Assembly (NCBI GenBank): GCA_964347025.1
Contig: CAYFWU010000013.1
Location: 1-24,189, forward strand
Source of the DNA: CS3-C152 sp964347025
GTDB lineage: Archaea; Aenigmatarchaeota; Aenigmatarchaeia; QMZP01; QMZT01
Reading direction: 5' to 3'
Length of the DNA stretch: 24,189 bases
Part shown: piece after piece, positions 16,271-22,411 of the stretch
Numbering within the stretch: the stretch's first letter is position 1
Layout: each line of letters begins with the position of its first letter
Program-made: the position numbers and the translations under genes
Notes under the pieces: generated by a model
Told to the model about the DNA's origin: nothing
Seen by the model: the letters and a program-made list of their open reading frames with translations, nothing else
Databases searched by the model: none

Positions 16271-17134
16271 ATGATTGGAGATTATTTTGGAATTCTGAGA
16301 CCTTCCCAATGGTATAAAAACCTTCTGATATTTCTGGGCATAATATTTGCAAAGGAATTCCTTTATTTTTCTCTTTACCCAATCCTCATACTCGGATTTT
16401 TAATGCTCTGCCTAATATCAGGGGCGAACTACATATTAAACGATATAGTGGATTTCGAGAAAGACAGAAAACACCCTGAAAAAAAGAACAGACCAATAGC
16501 AAGCGGAAGGGTGGGTAAAGGAAAGGCGTTCGCATTCGCTGTAATTCTGTTGATAATTTCATTGGGCATTTCTTACTATGTTCACTTTGGATTCTTCATT
16601 TTTGCTTTAGGTTTTTTTGTTTTGACACAATTTTATTCGCTGTTTCTGAAGCACATAATATTCGCTGACGTAACAGCGATATCAATAAACTTTGTTCTTC
16701 GAGCGGTAGCAGGGGCGGTCCTGATAAACGTTTACGTTTCACCCTGGCTGATTGTTTGCACGTTCTTCTTCGCCCTTTTCCTCGCCCTCTGTAAAAGGGG
16801 TGGGGATATAACCCTGCTTAAGGAGGAAGCGAAGAACACACGAAAGGTTCTCAAATATTACAGCAAGGAATTGGTGTACATGTCTATCGCAACCTCTGCC
16901 GCCACCCTCCTGCTTTCATACAGCATGTACTCGTTCCTGGCAGCAGAAGGCTATCTAATGATGCTGACCATACCTGTCGTTACTTTTCTAATCTTCCGCT
17001 ACCTTTACCTGAGTATATCCTTTCCTAAGATCGTAAGGCATCCTGAAAAGATATTCAGGGATAAACAGACAATGGCAGGAATGATACTCTGGGTCTTGAT
17101 GGTTTTTTTAATTCTCTATGTGCAAATAATCTAG
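16271..17134 (+). CDS. UbiA-family polyprenyl-phosphate phosphoribosyltransferase-like enzyme
   Basis: 287 residues, about eight or nine membrane helices. LRPSQWYKN (9-17) opens the protein, followed by the UbiA Asp-rich motif N57-D58-x2-D61-x3-D65 with RKHPEKKNRPIASG (66-79), then D133 and the helix NFVLRAVAGA (140-149), and LFLALCKRGGD (169-179). This order, especially HPxKxxRPIASG and the 'FxALFLALxKRr' motif, is that of decaprenyl-phosphate 5-phosphoribosyltransferase (DPPR synthase) rather than MenA, COQ2 or digeranylgeranylglyceryl-phosphate synthase. Predicted reaction: PRPP plus polyprenyl phosphate gives polyprenyl-phosphoryl-5-phosphoribose. The phosphatase and 2'-epimerase of the mycobacterial pathway are not in the window. 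Its stop touches the next gene's ATG, so the pair is co-translated. Subfamily call is good; substrate is inferred. Confidence 0.87.
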   Translation: MIGDYFGILRPSQWYKNLLIFLGIIFAKEFLYFSLYPILILGFLMLCLISGANYILNDIVDFEKDRKHPEKKNRPIASGRVGKGKAFAFAVILLIISLGISYYVHFGFFIFALGFFVLTQFYSLFLKHIIFADVTAISINFVLRAVAGAVLINVYVSPWLIVCTFFFALFLALCKRGGDITLLKEEAKNTRKVLKYYSKELVYMSIATSAATLLLSYSMYSFLAAEGYLMMLTIPVVTFLIFRYLYLSISFPKIVRHPEKIFRDKQTMAGMILWVLMVFLILYVQII

Positions 17135-18064
17135 ATGAAAAAGATCATCCCTTTCATAATAGGAATATTTGTTTTAACAATACTTGTGATGAACGTCGGT
17201 TTGAGTGATATAGCAGAGGCCGCTTCCCTGGCGAATATATATCTTCTGCTGGCTTCTTTCCTGATACTGATTTTGACTACGATGATCAAAAACCTCCGGT
17301 GGAACTTTCTTCTTAAAAGGGTCAGCAAATGCGGATTAAAAAAATCCTCTCTGATCTATTTCGTGGGCCAACTCACAAACGAGGTCATGCCCATAGGAAG
17401 CGGAGAACTGGTGAGAACCTATTGGGTTAAGAGGGCAGATAAGAGTTCATTCACCAAGCCGTTAAGTTCGATAATAGTTGAGAGGGTTTTTGATCTTATT
17501 ATATTATTGATAATAGTCATCTTTGGAATAAACATTATTCTGAACCTGGAGGGGTTTTCCCATTTCCTTGTTTTAAGCACACTCATAATTCTTGCTGTTA
17601 TAGTCCTGGCTATCAGACCCAAGATAATTAAGCCTTTACTGAGGATACTACCAAAGAAAATATCCTCAAAAATTTTAGATAAGATGGAGGATTTTGAGAA
17701 GGCAAAAATTTCTTACAAAAAGAGCGTCCTTTTCTTAACCCTGATAGTCACCATAATAGCATGGCTTGTTGAGACATGTGGTCAGATGGTTTTGATTTAT
17801 TCTTTCGGTTATTCAATCCCTTTCTTCAAGGTACTTGCAATAGTTACAATTTCATGGCTGCTGGGAACGTTTTCATTCCTTCCAGGCGGCTTGGGAGCAA
17901 GAGAAGCAGTATTCGCGTATTTACTGACACTTTCTAACGTTCCCCTCAATGTAGCAATAACCATCAGCCTGGTTTACAGGGCTTTCGTATACCTGGTTTT
18001 TATAATACTCACTGTATTCTTCCTCTTGATTAACAAAATGAGAATTAGGGATTTTGCTGCCTGA
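17135..18064 (+). CDS. UPF0104 / AglD-like integral membrane protein, second copy
   Basis: 309 residues with about eight helices and the same family marks as the gene at 5754-6686: IKNLRWNFLL (51-60), G88-S-G-E-L-V-R94, V115-E116-R117 with D120, and PGGLGAREA at 250-258. No MprF catalytic domain. Starts on the base after the UbiA stop, so it is coupled to that gene and a link to polyprenyl-phosphate pentose (for example its translocation) is a reasonable guess. The two copies are well diverged but align through all motifs. The last 20 bases overlap the end of the convergent SDR gene. Confidence 0.88.
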   Translation: MKKIIPFIIGIFVLTILVMNVGLSDIAEAASLANIYLLLASFLILILTTMIKNLRWNFLLKRVSKCGLKKSSLIYFVGQLTNEVMPIGSGELVRTYWVKRADKSSFTKPLSSIIVERVFDLIILLIIVIFGINIILNLEGFSHFLVLSTLIILAVIVLAIRPKIIKPLLRILPKKISSKILDKMEDFEKAKISYKKSVLFLTLIVTIIAWLVETCGQMVLIYSFGYSIPFFKVLAIVTISWLLGTFSFLPGGLGAREAVFAYLLTLSNVPLNVAITISLVYRAFVYLVFIILTVFFLLINKMRIRDFAA

Positions 18065-18992
18065 ACCAATCCACAGTTTTTCTCAGTCCCTCTTCGAGCC
18101 TGACTTCCGGTTTCCATTCCATAACCCTTTCAGCCTTTGATACGTCAGGCTTTCTCTTTAAAGGATCGTCCTCGGGCATAGACATGAAAACAATTTCAGA
18201 TTTTGAGTTGGTCATAGTTCTTATCAACTTCGCAAGATCCAGTATTTTTATTTCAGTTGGATTACCCAGATTGACAGGTTCTGTGCAGTTGGAATTCATC
18301 AATTTTGTTAGCCCGTCAGTCATATCGTTAACATGACAAAAACTCCTCGTCTGTTCTCCCTTACCGTATATTGTCATGGGTTTGTCTTTCAGGGATTGGC
18401 CTATGAAATTCGGAATAACCCTTCCGTCGTCCGCCCGCATCCTCGATCCATAGGTGTTGAAAATTCTTGCTATCCTTGTATTCACTTTAAACTTTCTCCG
18501 ATATGTAATAACAAGGGATTCCCCGAACCTCTTGCTTTCATCATAGCATGATCTGAGACCTATGGAATTTACATTGCCCCAGTAATTCTCACTCTGCGGA
18601 TGTTTTTCAGGGTCCCCGTAGACCTCGGAGGTGGAAGCGAAGAGGAAGCGGGCGTTTGTTTTTTTTGCCAATTCGAGCATGTTGTATGTTCCAAGAGAAT
18701 TCGTTAGCAGGATGTCCACCGGGAATTTCTCAAAATCAACCGGACTTGCCCTGGAAGCCAGATGATAGATTTCATCAATCTTTCCATCCAATTCCAGAGG
18801 TTTCTTAACATCGTGCTCGATGAACACGAAATTCTTATTTCTCCTGAGATGTTCGATGTTTTGACGTCTGCCTGTTGACAAGTTGTCTACACATATAACC
18901 TTATTTTTATCTATTAACCTGTCTATCAGATGCGAACCTATAAAACCAGAACCCCCTGTTACAACAATAACTTTACCTTTCATTCTCTTCAT
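18045..18992 (-). CDS. UDP-glucuronate decarboxylase-like SDR (UDP-xylose synthase)
   Basis: 315 residues from the ATG at 18992 (a second ATG at 18983 would remove three). Extended SDR with G13-x2-G16-x2-G19, HLASRASPVDF (77-87), TNSLGTYNML (97-106), catalytic T121-S122-E123 with Y150-x3-K154, a YWGNVNSIG segment before RSCYDESKR, IARIFNTYGSRM and EQTRSF. The TSE triad, 'HPQ.E.YWGNVN.IG.RSCYDE.KR' and 'RIFNTYG.RM' are diagnostic for UDP-xylose synthase (UXS). Reaction: UDP-glucuronate to UDP-xylose plus CO2, with bound NAD. Glu in the triad argues against a simple epimerase. Starts inside the last codons of the nucleotidyltransferase gene (20-base overlap), so the two form an operon. Confidence 0.92.
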   Translation of the reverse strand: MKRMKGKVIVVTGGSGFIGSHLIDRLIDKNKVICVDNLSTGRRQNIEHLRRNKNFVFIEHDVKKPLELDGKIDEIYHLASRASPVDFEKFPVDILLTNSLGTYNMLELAKKTNARFLFASTSEVYGDPEKHPQSENYWGNVNSIGLRSCYDESKRFGESLVITYRRKFKVNTRIARIFNTYGSRMRADDGRVIPNFIGQSLKDKPMTIYGKGEQTRSFCHVNDMTDGLTKLMNSNCTEPVNLGNPTEIKILDLAKLIRTMTNSKSEIVFMSMPEDDPLKRKPDVSKAERVMEWKPEVRLEEGLRKTVDWFRQQNP

Positions 18993-19812
18993 GTTTCCTT
19001 ACTTTTTCCATCATTCTTTCTCTTTCTCTTGTGTGTGACTCAATATCAAGATTTTTTAGGATTTCAGTCTCGGTTTTCAGAACAGTTCTCCATTTACCTA
19101 TGTCTATGTACTTCCCCTTGAGGACGAAGCCGTTGATCCTTTCTCCATTCTTCAGTGCAAGACTCATGGCATCTGTAAGTTGTATCTCTTCATTCAAACC
19201 AGGCTTTGTTTTTTTCAGATACTCAAAGATTTTTGGCTCAAAAACATATGCCCCGCATATGGCATAGAATCTCCCGTTCACACTCAACTTTCCTGCCTCT
19301 TTCTTTGAAGGCTTTTCAGCCATACGTTCTACCGGACCCACTCCATTCTTAAGGTCCTTGAATTTCACTATCCCATAGCCTTCCGTATTCCTTACCTCAA
19401 AGAGCATTATAGTCGCGAGAGGTTTTTCCTTTCTGTGATAATCTATGAGCTCACGTATTTCTTCTTTAGGCTCTATGAACGAATCTCCGAGGAGCGTGAC
19501 GAATGTTTTGTCTATCCACTCCCTTCCCTGGAGAACTCCGTGACCCAAACCTCTCCTTTTGAGCTGGTAGATGTAGACAACGTTCACCCCGAAGAAAGAT
19601 CCGTCACCTATGTAATCCATAAGCGCCCCCTTCTGGAAGCCCACGATCATGTATATTTTGTTCACCCCGCCTACCTTAAGGTTTTCTATACTGTGCTCTA
19701 TCACAGCCTTCCCCAGTATAGGGTACATCTCTTTCGGGACTGCCCTTGAAAACGGATACAACCTCTTTCCAATCCCTGCTGCGGGGATCAAACCGATAAT
19801 TTCCTCGTTCAT
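18973..19812 (-). CDS. Sugar-1-phosphate nucleotidyltransferase (UTP/dTTP-glucose-1-phosphate type)
   Basis: 279 residues. The nucleotide-binding signature is PAAGIGKRLYPFSRAVPKEM (10-29): A-A-G-x-G-x-R with PKEM. Then IEHSIENL (38-45), YIGDG (67-71), Q83 and GLGHGVL (88-94), and LLGDSFI (107-113), where D110 binds the metal and sugar phosphate. Length matches single-domain RmlA/GalU-type enzymes without the left-handed helix extension. Reaction: glucose-1-phosphate plus UTP (or dTTP) gives the NDP-glucose. With a UDP-xylose-synthase gene overlapping its end, UDP-glucose is the more likely product, but the base cannot be read from the sequence with certainty. It has its own TATA box overlapping the archaeosortase stop codon. 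Confidence 0.9.
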   Translation of the reverse strand: MNEEIIGLIPAAGIGKRLYPFSRAVPKEMYPILGKAVIEHSIENLKVGGVNKIYMIVGFQKGALMDYIGDGSFFGVNVVYIYQLKRRGLGHGVLQGREWIDKTFVTLLGDSFIEPKEEIRELIDYHRKEKPLATIMLFEVRNTEGYGIVKFKDLKNGVGPVERMAEKPSKKEAGKLSVNGRFYAICGAYVFEPKIFEYLKKTKPGLNEEIQLTDAMSLALKNGERINGFVLKGKYIDIGKWRTVLKTETEILKNLDIESHTRERERMMEKVRKHEENER

Positions 19813-19835
19813 GATAACACCATCTATGTATTTTG

Positions 19836-19843
19836 TATAATTA
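19836..19843 (-). promoter_or_regulatory. TATA-like box for the nucleotidyltransferase gene (starts 19812)
   Basis: tataatta on the plus strand, centred about 27 nt before the ATG and overlapping the archaeosortase stop (19841-19843). Position is right; the sequence is a looser match than the other boxes. Confidence 0.45.
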
Positions 19844-20380
19844 TCTTTTAAAAATATCGATTTTTACCTTTCCCAGCCAAATAAGCCACGCAACCCATAT
19901 AACGAGAACTAGGGAGATCAGGCCCGCCTGCCACAGGTAGTCATGGATCAAGTTGGCCAACTCCAATCCGTAAACCTGTTCTATGTGGACTATGATCAGT
20001 ATCCTTAGAAGATTACCCATGTATATAAGCGGTATACCAAAAACCAACCCTATCCCTCTCTTCCTCCACTTGACGCTAGGAACAGCTATGATTAGGGCAG
20101 TCAAGAAAAGCATGCTCTTCCAACCAGTACAGTCCTCTGAAATGAGGAAAACGAAGGGATTCCCTCCCTGTATATTGATAAGAAAACCGTCCCTCGCGAC
20201 CTGGAAACCCAAAGAGTTGAGGACGAGGTAAACGTTATGGCTGACCAATTCCTGCAAAGGATAGAGAATACCCTGAAAGGTCAGGATAAGATACAGAGGA
20301 ACAGCGAAAACAAGTATTTTAATCAGGAATAAAAAAGTTTCCCACAATCTCTTCTGCTCTCCAGAAAACTTGATCTTCAT
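19841..20380 (-). CDS. Archaeosortase/exosortase-family transpeptidase
   Basis: 179 residues with five or so membrane helices. The three catalytic positions of the exosortase/archaeosortase family are visible: C84 in SEDCTGWKS (81-89), R126 in MGNLLRI (121-127), and H146 in IHDYLW (145-150). These enzymes cut exported proteins at a C-terminal PGF/PEF/VPXSG-like tail and, for haloarchaeal ArtA, join them to a lipid. The protein is shorter than ArtA (roughly 300 residues) and resembles the compact archaeosortase subfamilies. The active site should face outside. No tail-bearing substrate is encoded in the window. Divergent from the dolichol-kinase-like gene across 40 bases; leaderless promoter predicted. 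Confidence 0.9.
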   Translation of the reverse strand: MKIKFSGEQKRLWETFLFLIKILVFAVPLYLILTFQGILYPLQELVSHNVYLVLNSLGFQVARDGFLINIQGGNPFVFLISEDCTGWKSMLFLTALIIAVPSVKWRKRGIGLVFGIPLIYMGNLLRILIIVHIEQVYGLELANLIHDYLWQAGLISLVLVIWVAWLIWLGKVKIDIFKR

Positions 20381-20390
20381 TCTTAATTAT

Positions 20391-20398
20391 TATTAAAG
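20391..20398 (+). promoter_or_regulatory. TATA box for the dolichol-kinase-like gene (20421)
   Basis: tattaaag, centred about 26 nt before the ATG. It lies on the archaeosortase side of the 40-base divergent gap, so the two promoters cross over each other. Predicts a leaderless transcript. Confidence 0.5.
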
Positions 20399-20400
20399 GA

Positions 20401-20410
20401 TAATTATATT
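20401..20410 (-). promoter_or_regulatory. TATA box for the archaeosortase gene (starts 20380)
   Basis: taattatatt on the plus strand (AATATAATTA on the coding strand), centred about 25 nt before the ATG. It lies 2 bases from the opposing box at 20391-20398, so TBP probably cannot occupy both at once. Confidence 0.55.
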
Positions 20411-20420
20411 TTGTGGGAAA

Positions 20421-21011
20421 ATGCGGACAGAACTTCCAAGACAACTCATACATCTTTCAGGCCTTTTATTCATAATACTTGCCCAATTCATCGAAAAAGA
20501 AATAACCATTACATACTTTTTCGTGCTCGCTCTCTTCTTCCTCCTCTACTCAGAGTACGTAAAGAGGGAAGAGAAGAAATTAACGAACATTTTAAACAGG
20601 CTTGAACATAGATTCAGGGATTTAACGTTCAAATTCGAAAGAAAAGAATACCTCAAAAATCCGTTCCGGGGGGCCTTCTGGTTCTACCTTTCCTGCGCTA
20701 TCACACTCTTTATTTTTCCCTTTCACATCGCCTCTGCTGCCTGCTGCATGCTAGCGGTAGGAGATTCGCTTTCAACTCTATTTGGTGTGAAGTTTGGAAG
20801 GCATAAGATAACTAAAAACAAAACCTTTGAGGGATCACTTGCCTGTTTCCTAGGATCACTGGCTGTCGGTGGATTCTTCGTGAACCCCTTCCTCACGTTG
20901 GTTGGCGCTACTGGAGCAACGTTTGCAGAGTTATCAACAAAGATAAATGATAATCTAACGATACCGATATTTTCCGGCTTGGTAATATTCCTTTTCTCTA
21001 TTATAATTTAA
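20421..21011 (+). CDS. Dolichol kinase / phosphatidate cytidylyltransferase-like membrane protein
   Basis: 196 residues, about five or six helices. RQLIHLSG at 7-14 is the N-terminal 'rk.iHl..g' motif of the SEC59/DGK1/VTE5 group. The CTP-binding region is VGDSLSTLFGVKFG (113-126) followed by KTFEGSLA (134-141), matching 'GD..Aa..G..fG......KT.eGs.a'. Members use CTP to phosphorylate polyprenol, phytol or diacylglycerol in the membrane. In an archaeon with several DPM1-like and GT-C enzymes nearby, making dolichyl (polyprenyl) phosphate is the most likely role. Other lipid kinases or CDP-lipid formation are alternatives. Its 3' end overlaps the convergent CBS gene by 4 bases. Confidence 0.87.
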   Translation: MRTELPRQLIHLSGLLFIILAQFIEKEITITYFFVLALFFLLYSEYVKREEKKLTNILNRLEHRFRDLTFKFERKEYLKNPFRGAFWFYLSCAITLFIFPFHIASAACCMLAVGDSLSTLFGVKFGRHKITKNKTFEGSLACFLGSLAVGGFFVNPFLTLVGATGATFAELSTKINDNLTIPIFSGLVIFLFSIII

Positions 21012-21439
21012 CCAGCCACAGGTTTGGCCTTTTTCGTCATGAGAACAAGTTCGCTTATCTTTTCCATGAGTTTCGGTTCAGCCGCCAGGATGTCCATCGC
21101 CGTTACAACTCCTATCAAAACATTTTTGCTCACTATCGGCAGCTTCTTTATGTTATGCTCTGCCATGATCGAAGCTGCCTCTCCTATCTCTGTGTCAGGT
21201 TCTATCACTATAACATCACTCGTCATTATAGATTTAACTTTTGCGTCTTCCTTGAACTCTTCCTCTGAAGCGATTTTCTTGACAAAATCCCACTCAGTCA
21301 GTATCCCTACAAGCTTTTTTTTATCGATGACAATCAGAAATTTAGTGTTTTTCTCAACCATCTTCTGTGCAGCCTCTTGAACGGTTACATCAGGCTCAAC
21401 AGTTTTCACATCCTCGGTCATTATCTCTTTCACAAGCAT
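21008..21439 (-). CDS. Two-CBS-domain protein
   Basis: 143 residues made of two CBS motifs: about 1-58 (VKEIMTEDV ... LVGILTEWD) and about 66-120 (VKSIMTSDV ... LIGVVTAMD). CBS pairs bind adenosyl ligands such as AMP, ATP or S-adenosylmethionine and act as energy or ligand sensors, either inside enzymes or as free-standing subunits. There is no further domain, so the partner protein is unknown. The short C-terminal tail is Lys-rich. A TATA box lies 26 nt before the start. Nothing links it to the glycan genes beyond adjacency. Confidence 0.92.
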   Translation of the reverse strand: MLVKEIMTEDVKTVEPDVTVQEAAQKMVEKNTKFLIVIDKKKLVGILTEWDFVKKIASEEEFKEDAKVKSIMTSDVIVIEPDTEIGEAASIMAEHNIKKLPIVSKNVLIGVVTAMDILAAEPKLMEKISELVLMTKKAKPVAG

Positions 21440-21460
21440 ATTATCATATTGTTTTTTTCT

Positions 21461-21470
21461 GAATATAAAG
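21461..21470 (-). promoter_or_regulatory. TATA box for the CBS gene (starts 21439)
   Basis: gaatataaag on the plus strand (CTTTATATTC on the coding strand), centred about 26 nt before the ATG. Good archaeal match; predicts a leaderless transcript. Confidence 0.65.
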
Positions 21471-21520
21471 GCATTCTGAAGGAACTGATAACACCGTTAT
21501 GTTTTTCTATCTCCTCCCCA

Positions 21521-21531
21521 ATATATTAATG
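21521..21531 (+). promoter_or_regulatory. Possible TATA box for the endonuclease-IV-like gene
   Basis: atatattaatg after a C-rich string. If used, transcription would begin near 21552, past the ATG at 21533, which supports the ATG at 21578 as start. A small dyad, ATAAC-acc-GTTAT at 21488-21500, lies upstream. Confidence 0.45.
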
Positions 21532-21577
21532 TATGCTTACCAGAAAGAAGAGTCTTAAGATTCAGGAAAGACTTGGG

Positions 21578-22411
21578 ATGAGAATAGGGGTAGCCTATGG
21601 CAGCAGAAACGCACCTGTTGTAAAAAACCCTGACCAGGCCTTGGGCGTGCTCGAAGATCTTTACAAGATAGGCTTTAAAGCCCTACTGCTTCCAAAGGAA
21701 TTGTTCACGGATATAAGGAACATTTCAGACCTTTACAAAGAACATTATACCAACCTTCTTAAGATAAAGACAATCGCTTCGAAGTACAACATCGAGCTTT
21801 CAATACACAACCACGCCCTTCCTCAAGACCCCAACCTTGATGAGGAGATAAAAATATTCTGCAATGTGGCGAATGTGATGGATGCACGCTCGCTCATAAT
21901 ACACCCAACATTTTATTCCAGGATGCCCCAGGACCAGGCTCTGAAACTCGTGGTTTACAAGATAAATGAGATAGTTAACGAACTGAGAATCAAATCAAGG
22001 ATAGGAATAGAAACCACAGGCAGACTGAACGAACTTGGTTCTGTCGAGGATGTGATTGACATGGTCAGGAGAACCACGCGAACGGAACCCATACTGAACT
22101 GGGCTCACATCCATGCACGGAGTTCAGGGGCACTTACGAATGAGGATGATTTCAGAAGGATCCTTGACAAGGTTAGGTCAGAGGTTGGTCAGTATTGGTT
22201 GAAAGAAGCGTATTTCATATTCTCAGGGATATCATACGGACCTTCAGGAGCGATACAACACAGACCAGTCGTTCGCTCGGATATGAGACTCGAACATCTC
22301 ATAAAATCTATACAGTCTCTGAACATCAAGGGAACGCTAATCTTCGAGACACCAAACAGGGAGGAGGATATCCTCAACATGCTTCAAGAACTGGGGGACA
22401 TGGTGAGATGA
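21578..22411 (+). CDS. Endonuclease-IV-like TIM-barrel protein (AP endonuclease 2 family)
   Basis: 277 residues from the ATG at 21578. An in-frame ATG at 21533 would add 15 basic residues; 21578 is preferred because MRIGVAYGS is the expected first barrel strand. Family marks: LSIHNHA (74-80), LIIHPTFYS (106-114; H109), IGIETTGR with LGSVEDV (E145), NWAHIHAR (174-181), HRP (228-230) and LIFETPN (254-260; E257). This follows the order of endonuclease IV metal sites, but by eye several ligand positions are replaced (N174 for Asp, I214/S216 where His is expected, no Asp/Glu before H228). Classical members cut DNA at abasic sites; this one may have changed metal use or substrate. It overlaps the CMP kinase gene by ATGA. 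Confidence 0.82.
   Translation: MRIGVAYGSRNAPVVKNPDQALGVLEDLYKIGFKALLLPKELFTDIRNISDLYKEHYTNLLKIKTIASKYNIELSIHNHALPQDPNLDEEIKIFCNVANVMDARSLIIHPTFYSRMPQDQALKLVVYKINEIVNELRIKSRIGIETTGRLNELGSVEDVIDMVRRTTRTEPILNWAHIHARSSGALTNEDDFRRILDKVRSEVGQYWLKEAYFIFSGISYGPSGAIQHRPVVRSDMRLEHLIKSIQSLNIKGTLIFETPNREEDILNMLQELGDMVR

Noticed and set aside
21024..21380. 118-residue plus-strand open frame over the CBS gene
   Set aside because: It is complementary to two clear CBS motifs; the translation has no family features.
22195..22407. In-frame extension upstream of CMP kinase
   Set aside because: It lies wholly inside the endonuclease-IV-like gene in another frame, whereas the ATG at 22408 gives the exact expected first strand MIITISG and the common ATGA overlap.
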